Origin: JBLHUT01 sp047629975
GTDB lineage: Bacteria; Pseudomonadota; Alphaproteobacteria; Rhodobacterales; Rhodobacteraceae
Assembly: GCA_047629975.1 (NCBI GenBank)
Contig: JBLHUT010000012.1
Location: 1 to 26,690 of the forward strand
DNA length: 26,690 bases
Direction of reading: 5' to 3'
Shown here: positions 7,326 through 15,782 of the stretch, piece after piece
Numbering within the stretch: the first letter of the stretch is position 1
How the letters are laid out: every line of letters starts with the position of its first letter
Position numbers and translations under genes: made by a program
Notes under the pieces: model-generated
What the model was told of the DNA's origin: nothing
Seen by the model: only the letters and a program-made list of their open reading frames with translations
Databases searched by the model: none

Positions 7326-9446
7326 ATGACCACAGCAGACGACCTGGTCGCGCTCGTCATGAGATATAATCCAAAATGCAACGCGTCACTGATTCGTGAC
7401 GCCTATGATTATGGCCAGCGTATGCACGCTGGCCAAACGCGCCACTCTGGCGAGCCTTACTTTACCCATCCTGTTGCTGTCGCCCGCTTGCTGACAGAAC
7501 AACGTTTGGATGATGCGACCATCATCACCGCACTGCTCCACGATACGATTGAAGATACCAAGGCAAATTACGCCGAAGTGGAACGACTGTTCGGCAGCGA
7601 TGTCGCCGAGCTGGTGAATGGTGTTACCAAACTCACCAATCTTCAGCTCAGCTCGACCGAGACAAAACAGGCGGAAAACTTTCGCAAGCTCTTCATCGCC
7701 ATGTCCAAGGATATGCGCGTTATTCTGGTGAAGCTGGCCGATCGTTTGCACAATATGCGCACGATCAAATATCAGCATCCCGATAAGCAGGCTCAGAAAT
7801 CCCGCGAGACAATGGATATCTTTGCGCCACTCGCCGGGCGCATGGGTATGCAATGGATGCGCGAAGAACTCGAAGATCTGGCGTTTCACGTCATCAACCC
7901 CGAAGGCCGTGCCTCGATCATGCGGCGCTTTGTGACGTTGCGCAAGGAAACCGGTGACGTGATCGAAAAAATCACTGCCGATGTCCGGCTCGAGCTGGAC
8001 AAGGCGGGGATCAAGGCCGTGGTGGTCGGGCGTGCAAAAAAACCCTACTCGATCTGGCGCAAGATGCAGCAAAAGGGGCAAGGGTTTTCACGCTTGTCCG
8101 ACATCTACGGCTTTCGCATAATCACGAACAGCCGGGAGGATTGCTACGGTGTGCTTGGCGCGATCCATGCCCGATGGACCGCCGTTCCGGGCCGCTTCAA
8201 GGACTATATTTCGCAACCCAAGTCCAACGGATATCGCTCCATCCAAACCTCTGTTTCGGGACGCGACGGAAAGCGGGTCGAGGTGCAGATCCGGACAACT
8301 GAAATGCACGAAGTCGCCGAAGCCGGCGTTGCGGCCCACTGGGCCTATAAGGACGGTGTTCGCACGAAGAACCCTTTTGCGGTTGATCCGGGAAACTGGA
8401 TACAACAGCTGACAGAACGGTTTGACGAATCCGACCACGACGAGTTTCTCGAGCATGTGAAGCTCGAAATGTACTCCGATCAGGTGTTTTGTTTTACGCC
8501 CAAGGGCGAGGTGATCAAACTGCCAAAAGGGGCGACACCGATAGACTATGCTTATGGCATCCACACTCGCATCGGCGACAAATGTGTTGGCGCCAAGGTT
8601 GACGGGATGCGCGTGCCGCTTTGGACCCGCCTTAAGAATGGCCAATCGGTCGAAGTCATCACCGCCGAAGGGCAGCGCCCGCAATCAACTTGGCTGGATA
8701 TCGCCATAACCGGTCGCGCAAAACAGGCGATCCGAAAATCACTGCGCGCCGAAGACCGCGAACGCTTTATCAAGCTGGGACAAGAGTTGGCCCGCGTAGC
8801 ATTCGAACATGTCGGCAAGCGCGCGACCGATAAGGCACTGACAACCGCGGCGCGTCATTTGGGCATCCGGAACCGCGAAGAACTTCTTGCGCGGCTTGGC
8901 AGTGCCGAATTAACCGCCCGCGATGTAGTGTCTGTTCTTTACCCCGAACTCGCTGATGCCCGATCCGGAAACGAGGTCGGGCGCGACCGGGCGGTTCTGG
9001 GATTGTCATCTGAACAGACATCCAAACGCGGGCCGTGTTGTTTGCCCCTTCCCGGAGAGCGCATTGTCGGGATCACACAACGCGGGCAAGGCGTTATTGT
9101 TCACGCTATCGACTGCCTCGCACTTGCGCCGCTGGAAGACCAGACAGATCGCTGGATTGATCTGCATTGGCATTCGGGGCCCCATGCCGCGGTCCATGAC
9201 ATCACACTCGAGATGACAATTACCAATGACGCAGGCGTGTTAGGGCGTTTGTGCACCTTGATTGGCGAACAAAAGGCCAATATCTCTGACATGACTTTCT
9301 TGGATCGGAAGCCAGATTTTTACCGTCTCATGGTAGACATCGAACTCAGGGATGTTGAACACCTGCATATGGTCATGACAGCGCTTGAGGCGGATAACGA
9401 TGTGGTCGAACTTGCCCGTGTGCGCAATGCAAAACACAAAACCTGA
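7326..9446 (+). CDS. rsh: Bifunctional (p)ppGpp synthetase/hydrolase (RelA/SpoT homologue)
   Basis: A 706-residue long RSH protein. The hydrolase domain (about 20-180) keeps its HD motif and metal ligands: His48, LLHDTIED (His72, Asp73) and KLADRLHNMRT (Asp139). The synthetase domain (about 235-345) has DIYGFRIIT, RFKDYISQPKSNGYRS and EVQIRTTEMHEVAEAGVAAHW; RFKD is the RXKD type found in bifunctional enzymes rather than the ExDD of RelA. TGS lies at 386-448, a CC/zinc-finger-like segment around RGPCCLPLPGERIVG, and ACT at about 630-706. The enzyme makes and degrades (p)ppGpp to control the stringent response. ATG 7326 lies 27 bp after rpoZ. Confidence 0.95.
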   Translation: MTTADDLVALVMRYNPKCNASLIRDAYDYGQRMHAGQTRHSGEPYFTHPVAVARLLTEQRLDDATIITALLHDTIEDTKANYAEVERLFGSDVAELVNGVTKLTNLQLSSTETKQAENFRKLFIAMSKDMRVILVKLADRLHNMRTIKYQHPDKQAQKSRETMDIFAPLAGRMGMQWMREELEDLAFHVINPEGRASIMRRFVTLRKETGDVIEKITADVRLELDKAGIKAVVVGRAKKPYSIWRKMQQKGQGFSRLSDIYGFRIITNSREDCYGVLGAIHARWTAVPGRFKDYISQPKSNGYRSIQTSVSGRDGKRVEVQIRTTEMHEVAEAGVAAHWAYKDGVRTKNPFAVDPGNWIQQLTERFDESDHDEFLEHVKLEMYSDQVFCFTPKGEVIKLPKGATPIDYAYGIHTRIGDKCVGAKVDGMRVPLWTRLKNGQSVEVITAEGQRPQSTWLDIAITGRAKQAIRKSLRAEDRERFIKLGQELARVAFEHVGKRATDKALTTAARHLGIRNREELLARLGSAELTARDVVSVLYPELADARSGNEVGRDRAVLGLSSEQTSKRGPCCLPLPGERIVGITQRGQGVIVHAIDCLALAPLEDQTDRWIDLHWHSGPHAAVHDITLEMTITNDAGVLGRLCTLIGEQKANISDMTFLDRKPDFYRLMVDIELRDVEHLHMVMTALEADNDVVELARVRNAKHKT

Positions 9447-9480
9447 GGTTTCAGGATAAGTCGAAAGGACGGATACAGGC

Positions 9481-10134
9481 TTGGTCTTCAAGCGTCGCGA
9501 TAAACGGAGCTGGTTGCGTGTCGGACTGGAAAGCCTTTGGCCCAGAGGCGGCTGGGGCCGTGCGGCGCAATATGTGCGCCACAGGGTCAGACGCTTGCCC
9601 GATACTCCGGACCGAATCGCACGCGGCTTGTTTGCCGGAGTGTTCACAACTTTTACACCGTTTTACGGTGTGCATTTCGTCGTCGCTGCCATTGTTGCGC
9701 GCTGTGTAAGGGGAAATATGCTTGCGGCTCTGCTCGGGACCTTTTTTGGCAACCCGGTGACCTATTTCCCGATCGGTGTCATCTCGCTTTCGACCGGACA
9801 GTTCTTTCTTGGCACGGCCTCGGATACAGAGGTCAATCGCTCGCTTTTAGGAAAATTTGTCGATGCCAGCAGCGATCTGACACATAATTTCTATGCCATG
9901 TTTAACGATCAGAACGCCGATTGGCACGGCTTGCTCCAATTCTATGATGATGTGTTCTTTCCCTATTTGATCGGGGGTATCCTGCCGGGTCTGGTGACTG
10001 CAACGATCGTTTACTACATCTCTTTGCCGTTGATAACGGCCTACCAAAATCGCCGAAAAGGCATGATCAAAGCTAAATTGGCTGAACTTGGCCGGAAGGC
10101 TGCAAAGAAATCAAAAGCAAAGCGCGCCGATTAG
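9481..10134 (+). CDS. DUF2062 domain membrane protein
   Basis: A 217-residue protein starting at TTG 9481, with AAAGGA about 12 bases upstream; no ATG or GTG is better placed. The DUF2062 pattern is clear: DRIARGLFAGVFTTFTPFYGVH, a second helix with GNMLAALLGTFFGNPVTYFPI, and a late helix PYLIGGILPGLVTATIVYYIS, with a basic C-terminal tail (KAAKKSKAKR). These are inner-membrane proteins of unknown function, often found next to rsh and lipid-carrier genes in alphaproteobacteria. It follows rsh by 34 bp, so it is probably co-transcribed. Its stop codon overlaps that of the convergent gene by three bases (TTAG at 10131-10134). Confidence 0.85.
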   Translation: MVFKRRDKRSWLRVGLESLWPRGGWGRAAQYVRHRVRRLPDTPDRIARGLFAGVFTTFTPFYGVHFVVAAIVARCVRGNMLAALLGTFFGNPVTYFPIGVISLSTGQFFLGTASDTEVNRSLLGKFVDASSDLTHNFYAMFNDQNADWHGLLQFYDDVFFPYLIGGILPGLVTATIVYYISLPLITAYQNRRKGMIKAKLAELGRKAAKKSKAKRAD

Positions 10135-10571
10135 AACGGTGTTTCGACACATTCACCGGTCACGTGGCAGGCCTCGATTTTGTCGGAAATACCGGCTTGG
10201 GGGCTTGCAAAATACCATTGCGGACAAGGTTCGCTTATCAGAACCAACCCCTCGGGCGTCTCTTGCACAAACACCAGCGCGGCACCCTCTTCGGGCACGG
10301 CACCGCACCAGGGGCCAAAACAATTTACCTGCACCGTGACAGGAAATGATAACTCTCCTGCGAATCCGCCGGCACCAAGAATGGCACCTGTCACGACCCC
10401 CGGAAGTGCCACGCTTTGACGCAAGGGGCCATCGGGGCGTGCTAAAAGCGAAATTGAGCCCGAAATAACCCTGTACGCCTCCTCCGAAGCGGCTGCTTCT
10501 TTATAGGAGCGCACGGCATCAGCCGGCAAACACGACAAGGCAGATGCCGGTGTCGCAACGCCAAGGCACAC
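10131..10571 (-). CDS. Secreted protein of unknown function, uncertain start codon
   Basis: The frame is open from about 10631 to a stop at 10131. The conservative GTG start at 10571 gives 146 residues but leaves a signal peptide without its charged N-terminus. Reading on upstream gives RQSILLFVCLGVATPASALS, a normal signal peptide, preceded by ATC at 10595, which overlaps the rppH stop as TAATC. The mature part has paired cysteines (NCFGPWCG, EPCPQW, ACHVTGEC), so it is probably periplasmic with disulfides. The spacing of a beta-rich VISG..., NCFGPWCG and LVFVQETPEG faintly recalls NTR/TIMP-like OB folds; this is a guess. I do not recognise a named family. Confidence 0.65.
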   Translation of the reverse strand: MCLGVATPASALSCLPADAVRSYKEAAASEEAYRVISGSISLLARPDGPLRQSVALPGVVTGAILGAGGFAGELSFPVTVQVNCFGPWCGAVPEEGAALVFVQETPEGLVLISEPCPQWYFASPQAGISDKIEACHVTGECVETPF

Positions 10572-10594
10572 AAACAGAAGAATGCTTTGCCTGA

Positions 10595-11071
10595 TTATCC
10601 CAGATAGACCGAAAATGCGCCAACCACCTCTTCATAAACCGCACGCTTGAACGGCACGATATTTTCAACCAGATCCTCACCTTCAAGCCAGCGCCATTCG
10701 GAAAACTCGGGTTCGGCAGTTTCGATGTTCACATCGCTGTCCTCACCAAGATACCGGTAGCACACCCAGATCTGTTCTTGCCCCCGGAACCGCCCTTTCC
10801 AGAGCTTGCCAACCAGATGCGGCGGGAGGTCATAATACACCGGGTCATCGGTCTGGGCCAGAAACTGCACAAGATCGGGTGTCACCCCTGTTTCTTCTTC
10901 GAGTTCGCGTAAGGCCGCCTCACGAGGGTCCTCGCCATGCTCGATCCCGCCTTGTGGCATCTGCCACGCGGCTCCCTCGTGATCGCGACGTTGTCCCACG
11001 AAAACATGGCCCTCGGCATTCAACAGCATCACCCCAACACAGGGTCGGTAGGGAAGGTCTTGAACATTCAT
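10595..11071 (-). CDS. rppH: RNA pyrophosphohydrolase (Nudix)
   Basis: A 158-residue Nudix hydrolase. The Nudix box appears as GGIEHGEDPREAALRELEEETG, with metal-binding RELEEE, after AWQMPQ. LVGKLWKGRFRGQEQIWVCYRY and EFSEWRWLEGEDLVENIVPFKRAVYEEV follow the RppH/NudH pattern. RppH converts 5'-triphosphate RNA ends to monophosphate and starts RNase E-dependent mRNA decay; some homologues (IalA) cleave dinucleoside polyphosphates. The ribosome binding site is weak. It follows ctpA on the minus strand, with a terminator-like hairpin between them, and its TAA stop touches the next gene. Confidence 0.92.
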   Translation of the reverse strand: MNVQDLPYRPCVGVMLLNAEGHVFVGQRRDHEGAAWQMPQGGIEHGEDPREAALRELEEETGVTPDLVQFLAQTDDPVYYDLPPHLVGKLWKGRFRGQEQIWVCYRYLGEDSDVNIETAEPEFSEWRWLEGEDLVENIVPFKRAVYEEVVGAFSVYLG

Positions 11072-11094
11072 AGCGTACCGACCTTTTCAAAGCG

Positions 11095-11113
11095 ACAGGT
11101 GTAAAACACCTGT
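11095..11113. promoter_or_regulatory. Perfect 8-bp palindrome upstream of rppH
   Basis: ACAGGTGT (11095-11102) and ACACCTGT (11106-11113) are exact inverse copies around AAA. The dyad lies 24 bp before the rppH start, between it and the ctpA terminator. On the minus strand it is not followed by a T-run, so it may be an operator or a 5'-leader hairpin of an rppH transcript. Confidence 0.4.
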
Positions 11114-11122
11114 AAACACAAA

Positions 11123-11153
11123 GGTCCGGCCAGATCGAATATCCGGCCGGACC
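11123..11153 (-). terminator. Probable intrinsic terminator after ctpA
   Basis: Read on the minus strand, GGTCCGGCC (11153-11145) pairs with GGCCGGACC (11131-11123), a 9-bp GC-rich stem, and is followed by TTTGTGTTT. It begins seven bases past the ctpA stop. The U-tract is interrupted, so some read-through into rppH is likely. Confidence 0.65.
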
Positions 11154-11159
11154 CAGAAA

Positions 11160-12512
11160 TTATTTTGTATTATCAACACTCAAAGCAGCCAAACCCTTGA
11201 GAATATCAATGGCATAGGCCAACTGATAATCTTCTTGACGAAGTTGGGCCGCATCCTCGACCTTCTGACGGTCCTCTTCGATAATCCGGCGCTCGTCTTC
11301 ACTGATGGAATCGTTGTTCAGGCTGCCCCGAAGATCGGCTTCCGACCGACGCGGGCGACTGTTTGCCTCTTCCTCCGCAGCGGCGGCTTCGGCTTCCAGA
11401 TCACGACGCGGCTGCACGACAACAATGTCGGGCGACACGCCCAACGCTTGAATCGAGCGGCCCGACGGGGTGTAGTACCGCGCAGTGGTCAGGCGCATCG
11501 CACCGTTACCGCGTAGCGGCATGACCGTTTGAACCGACCCTTTGCCAAAGCTCTTTTCACCGATAACTACCGCGCGGCGATGATCCTGCAACGCTCCTGC
11601 AACGATTTCCGAGGCCGACGCAGAGCCACCGTTAATCAGCACGACAATCGGCTTGCCCATGGCAAGATCACCGAGTGTCGCGTTGAAACGGTCGCCGTCC
11701 TGCGGGGCACGCCCGCGGGTCGAGACGATCTCGCCCTTGTCCAAAAAGGCATCGGACACTTTGATTGCCTGTGTCAGCAGGCCACCGGGATTATTGCGCA
11801 GATCAAGCACAAAACCGTTCACCGCGTCCATTCCACCGGCTTCTTCGACCGCACTGGCCAACCCGCTTTCGAGGTTCGGGTAGGTCTGGTCATTGAAAGT
11901 CGTTACCCGCAGCACGACGGTGTCGCCTTGTGTTCGGGTCCGCACAGCCGTCAACTTGATCGTATCGCGCACGATGGTCACATCGAACGGTTCGTTTTCC
12001 CCTTCGCGCACGACAGTAATAACGATTTCCGACCCAACAGGCCCGCGCATCAGGTCAACTGCACTATCAAGCGTCAGTCCCAGAACGCTTTCGCCGTCAA
12101 CGTGGGTGATGAAATCACCCGACTCGATGCCCGCTTCGTCGGCGGGGGTGTCATCAATCGGAGAGACGACCTTAACGTAGCCCTCTTCCTGCGTCACCTC
12201 GATGCCCAACCCGCCAAACTCTCCACGGGTCTGAACGCGCATGTCGCTTGCATCTTTTGGCGACAAATAACTGGAATGCGGATCAAGAGATGTGAGCATC
12301 CCGTTGATCGCCGCCTCGATCAGCTCGGCCTCATCGACCGGCTCGACGTATTGGGCGCGGATACGCTCGAAAATGTCGCCGAACAGATCAAGCTGCTCAT
12401 AGACAGACGAGCTTCGGTTCGTTTCCTGTGCGATCAGAGGCCCGGCAACCTGTGTGGTCAATACGGTGCCTGCGATGATGCCACCCACTGCGGCGATTAC
12501 AAATCTGTTCAT
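11160..12512 (-). CDS. ctpA: Carboxy-terminal processing protease CtpA (S41)
   Basis: A 450-residue periplasmic serine protease. It has an N-terminal signal or anchor helix (about 1-28), a helical segment with SLDPHSSYLSP, a PDZ domain (about 95-180) and the S41 catalytic core. The catalytic Ser/Lys/Gln set is visible: Ser299 in GGSASASEIVAGALQD, and Lys324 and Gln328 in KSFGKGSVQ, with the spacing known from B. subtilis CtpB. A Glu/Ala-rich stretch follows residue 370. CtpA/Prc proteases remove or degrade C-terminal tails, including those of peptidoglycan hydrolases in other proteobacteria. It lies eight bases after the envC-like gene, so joint control of wall hydrolysis is a fair inference. 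Confidence 0.95.
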   Translation of the reverse strand: MNRFVIAAVGGIIAGTVLTTQVAGPLIAQETNRSSSVYEQLDLFGDIFERIRAQYVEPVDEAELIEAAINGMLTSLDPHSSYLSPKDASDMRVQTRGEFGGLGIEVTQEEGYVKVVSPIDDTPADEAGIESGDFITHVDGESVLGLTLDSAVDLMRGPVGSEIVITVVREGENEPFDVTIVRDTIKLTAVRTRTQGDTVVLRVTTFNDQTYPNLESGLASAVEEAGGMDAVNGFVLDLRNNPGGLLTQAIKVSDAFLDKGEIVSTRGRAPQDGDRFNATLGDLAMGKPIVVLINGGSASASEIVAGALQDHRRAVVIGEKSFGKGSVQTVMPLRGNGAMRLTTARYYTPSGRSIQALGVSPDIVVVQPRRDLEAEAAAAEEEANSRPRRSEADLRGSLNNDSISEDERRIIEEDRQKVEDAAQLRQEDYQLAYAIDILKGLAALSVDNTK

Positions 12513-12520
12513 GTCTTGTC

Positions 12521-13681
12521 CTATCCGTCCTTTGTCACGGCGAACCAGTCGGCCGGGTCTACGGGGGTTTGCCCCGATCTTATTTCTATATAGAGCGTTT
12601 CCGAACGCTCGGCACCACCCAGATCGACACGCGGGGCAACAAACTCTGACCGATTGTCTTTTCCGGCACGCTGCCCCGCCATCAGCCCGATAGCATCTCC
12701 TTGGGCAATCACTTGCCCAACGACACCATAAGCCTGATCAAGCCCGGCGACCACCATCAAGATATCGTCGTCAGGTTCAAGAATTATCACCATTCCGTAA
12801 TCAAGCAACGGCCCCGCATACCGAATTGTCGCCGGCATCGGCGCCGTCACCAGACTGTAGGGAAGCGTTGCAAGTATCAGCCCCGGTCGCCGCACCCCCG
12901 CTGCATCGGCCTCTTGAAACCCGCGCAACACCCGCCCCGCGACAGGAAGCTCAAGCGTTCCTTTACGGGCCGTGAACCGGACCACCGGCGACAAATCTGC
13001 GCCAGCAATGGGGATCTGGCCCAGACCTGCCGCGAAACTCTCAAGTGTGCCCGCGCTTTCGACCAACCTGCGCAGCGCGTCGGGGTCTGCGTCGTACCGG
13101 CGCGGCAAATCAACCCGTTCAGCCACAGCAAAAGACAAAAGCCGGCGGGCCTCTTGTGCCCCGCGCAGCCCCTCAACCAATGTCTCTGCCGCAGTCTGCT
13201 GCAAGACACGCAACAGCGACACTTCCTCGACCGTCCGGCGCAAGGCCGCCACCTCGGCGTGCAAGGCAGGGGTGATAGAGGACACGATCATACCGGCCCG
13301 GGCCGTATCCACAGGGCCGGACGGGTGCAGCAACAACATAGGCCCCGAAGACCGCTCCATCGTTGACAACACCCCGACAAGCCGCGAGACGTCTTCGCGC
13401 TTGGCCTCGAATATCAGTTCAAGCGTGCTTTCGCGGGTCGCGGCAATGCGCATTCCAGCCCGCAACGCCCCCAGACCCTCTTCATAGGCCTGCACCGTAC
13501 GGGTGAGTGCTGCCACACGGTCGCGCGCGCCTTGCGCCGCGCCCAACGCTTCTGCCGCTGCGGTTAATTGCACCGAGGCGCGGCGTGCCATCTGTGTCGG
13601 GTCGTCCTGTTGTGACCGCACCGCACCCGCGGCCATCACTGCCAAAACAACCATCACAACCAGACGGCACCGGCGCATCAT
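12521..13681 (-). CDS. envC: EnvC-like murein hydrolase activator (degenerate LytM/M23)
   Basis: A 386-residue secreted protein: signal peptide at about 1-23, a long helical region (about 30-240) and a C-terminal LytM/M23 fold (about 250-386) ending LYIEIRSGQTPVDPADWF. The metal ligands of active M23 peptidases are missing: where active members have an HG and a GHL-type motif, this one has IILEPDDDILMVVAG. That fits EnvC and related activators, which switch on AmiA/AmiB-type amidases at the division septum rather than cutting peptidoglycan. The ATG at 13681 overlaps the gpmI stop (ATGA), and ctpA follows after eight bases. Name by family; the exact partner amidase is not in the window. Confidence 0.88.
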   Translation of the reverse strand: MMRRCRLVVMVVLAVMAAGAVRSQQDDPTQMARRASVQLTAAAEALGAAQGARDRVAALTRTVQAYEEGLGALRAGMRIAATRESTLELIFEAKREDVSRLVGVLSTMERSSGPMLLLHPSGPVDTARAGMIVSSITPALHAEVAALRRTVEEVSLLRVLQQTAAETLVEGLRGAQEARRLLSFAVAERVDLPRRYDADPDALRRLVESAGTLESFAAGLGQIPIAGADLSPVVRFTARKGTLELPVAGRVLRGFQEADAAGVRRPGLILATLPYSLVTAPMPATIRYAGPLLDYGMVIILEPDDDILMVVAGLDQAYGVVGQVIAQGDAIGLMAGQRAGKDNRSEFVAPRVDLGGAERSETLYIEIRSGQTPVDPADWFAVTKDG

Positions 13682-15198
13682 GCCTGCAAAAGGCTCCGTC
13701 CGGTCATTTCATGAGGCTGCGGCAGCCCCATCAGATCCAGCACCGTCGGCGCAAGATCGGCCAACCGGCCATCACGCACATGCGCCCCCACAGGTCCACC
13801 CGCAACAATCACCGATACCGGATTAAGGGTATGCGCCGTGTGCGCCCCCCCCGTTTCAGGATCGATCATCATCTCGCAATTCCCGTGATCGGCCGTCAGT
13901 ATCAACGCCCCGCCCGCAGCAAGGATCGCAGGCACAACTTGCCCCAAGCCGGCATCCACAGCCTCGCACGCGCGCACCGCCGCGTCGATATTTCCAGTGT
14001 GGCCAACCATGTCCGGATTGGCGTAATTAACCACGATTAGATCGTAACCTTCTGCAATGGCTCCCAGAAAAGATTGTGTCACTTCAGCCTCGGACATTTC
14101 GGGCTGAAGGTCATAGGTCGCAACCTTGGGAGACGAAGGCATAAAGCGCGCCTCCCCCTCTTCGGGCGTTTCCTGCCCGCCGTTCAAAAAGAACGTGACA
14201 TGCGGGTATTTCTCGGTCTCGGCCAACCGGAACTGTCGCTTGCCGTAGCTGGCCACCCACGCCCCCAACGTGTTGGCGATCTTCTGTTTGGGGAAAACAG
14301 CAGTCATGTACCCCGTATGACGTACGGAATAGTCAACCATGCCCAAAAACCCTGACAGGGCGGGCCGCCGGCCCGTGTCAAACCCGTCGAACGCAGGGTC
14401 GCCGATCGCAGCAAGAATTTCGCGCGCGCGGTCGGCACGGAAATTCAGACAAAACACCCCGTCTCCGTCGGCAATCCCCTCAAATCCATCCACCACGCAC
14501 GGTTCGATGAATTCATCGCTTTCACCCGTGTCATAGGCCAGATCAAGCGCTTCGACAGCACCCGTCGCAGCCAACCCGCGGCCATGCACAATTGCCTCAT
14601 AAGCGCGCTCTACACGCTCCCATCTATTGTCGCGGTCCAGGGCGAAATACCGACCGCTCACCGTGCCGATCCGCGCCCCGTCGGGCAGACCATAAAGCAA
14701 CTGCTGAACATACTTGTGGGCAGATCGCGGGGCGACATCACGACCGTCAGTCACAGCATGAACAATCACCTTCACCCCGTGCGCAACAATCGCACGCGCC
14801 GCAGCAAGCATGTGCAAAACGTGACCATGCACGCCACCATCCGACACAACTCCGAGCAAATGGGCCACGCCACCCGCGGCTTTTACATTCGCGATTAACG
14901 CCAATAGCGCCGGCTCGACTTCAAAGGTTCCCTCTTCGACTGCCAAATCGATCTGCCCGAGGTCCATGGCCACAACACGTCCTGCTCCGATATTGGTATG
15001 TCCGACTTCCGAATTGCCCATTTGCCCGCGCGGCAATCCAACGTCTGGCCCGTGCGTAATCAGCGTCGCGTGGGGCCAGTCGCGCATCAAGCCGTCAAAC
15101 GTCGGCGTATGCGCCAGCACAGGCGCATTTCCTTCCGGGGCTTCACGCTGTCCCCATCCGTCGAGAATACAAAGAACGACCGGTGATTTGTTGCTCAT
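13678..15198 (-). CDS. gpmI: 2,3-bisphosphoglycerate-independent phosphoglycerate mutase
   Basis: A 506-residue cytoplasmic enzyme, normal for the alkaline-phosphatase superfamily iPGM. It interconverts 3- and 2-phosphoglycerate in glycolysis and gluconeogenesis using two manganese ions. VLCILDGWG carries the first metal ligand, QMGNSEVGHTNIGAGR the catalytic Ser63, and TDGRDVAPRSA, NFRADRAREI, VNYANPDMVGHTG and LTADHGNCEMM are all present. GAGAGG precedes the ATG at 15198. It lies in a minus-strand run with rlmH upstream and the envC-like gene downstream in ATGA overlap. Confidence 0.97.
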   Translation of the reverse strand: MSNKSPVVLCILDGWGQREAPEGNAPVLAHTPTFDGLMRDWPHATLITHGPDVGLPRGQMGNSEVGHTNIGAGRVVAMDLGQIDLAVEEGTFEVEPALLALIANVKAAGGVAHLLGVVSDGGVHGHVLHMLAAARAIVAHGVKVIVHAVTDGRDVAPRSAHKYVQQLLYGLPDGARIGTVSGRYFALDRDNRWERVERAYEAIVHGRGLAATGAVEALDLAYDTGESDEFIEPCVVDGFEGIADGDGVFCLNFRADRAREILAAIGDPAFDGFDTGRRPALSGFLGMVDYSVRHTGYMTAVFPKQKIANTLGAWVASYGKRQFRLAETEKYPHVTFFLNGGQETPEEGEARFMPSSPKVATYDLQPEMSEAEVTQSFLGAIAEGYDLIVVNYANPDMVGHTGNIDAAVRACEAVDAGLGQVVPAILAAGGALILTADHGNCEMMIDPETGGAHTAHTLNPVSVIVAGGPVGAHVRDGRLADLAPTVLDLMGLPQPHEMTGRSLLQA

Positions 15199-15309
15199 GA
15201 TGTGCCTCTCGGAAATGCTGGACCTGTGGGTGGAGGTTTACCTCATGTAAGCACGGTTCACACGTTACAAAGGGCCGCAAACCGGATCAGAGCAGAAAAA
15301 TCCTGTGCT

Positions 15310-15780
15310 TCAGACCCTGTGATAGGGCGTTCCGGCCAGAATGGCACACCCGCGGTAAAGTTGCTCGGCCAGCATCACCCGAACCAACATGTGGGGCCAC
15401 ACCATTTTGCCAAACGAAAGGGTCATGTCGGCTTGATCAACCAGCACCGGGTCAAGACCATCAGCCCCCCCGATCAAAAACGCCACATCCCGACGACCGG
15501 CATCGCGCCACTCCGCCAGATGATCTGCGAACGCGGGCGACGACATCGCCTTGCCCCGCTCGTCAAGTGCGACCAACACGGCCCCGTCAGGGACCGCCTT
15601 TCGCAACAAATCGGCTTCGGTGGCTTTGCCTCCACCTTTACGATCCTCGACCTCGATAACTTGTGCCGGGCCAAGACCAAGCCCGCGTCCGGTTTTCCCG
15701 ACGCGGGCCAGATAATCATCAATCAGCTGCTTTTCGGCGCCCGTGCGCAACCGCCCGACCGCAACGACACTGATTCGCAC
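15310..15780 (-). CDS. rlmH: 23S rRNA (pseudouridine-1915-N3)-methyltransferase
   Basis: A 156-residue SPOUT methyltransferase, the same length as E. coli RlmH, which methylates pseudouridine 1915 in helix 69 of 23S rRNA using SAM. RDVAFLIGGADGL, FGKMVWPHMLVRVMLAEQLYR and the terminal PYHRV are the family's trefoil-knot SAM-binding motifs. The GTG at 15780 is taken as start because RISVVAVGRL aligns with the family N-terminus; it comes two bases after the rsfS stop, so translation is probably coupled. A longer reading to 15828 would overlap rsfS by 15 codons and is less likely. Confidence 0.92.
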   Translation of the reverse strand: MRISVVAVGRLRTGAEKQLIDDYLARVGKTGRGLGLGPAQVIEVEDRKGGGKATEADLLRKAVPDGAVLVALDERGKAMSSPAFADHLAEWRDAGRRDVAFLIGGADGLDPVLVDQADMTLSFGKMVWPHMLVRVMLAEQLYRGCAILAGTPYHRV

Positions 15781-15782
15781 CC

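Noticed and set aside
11529..12593. 354-codon plus-strand ORF opposite ctpA
   Set aside because: Antisense to a protease with all catalytic motifs; low-complexity composition and no recognisable motif.
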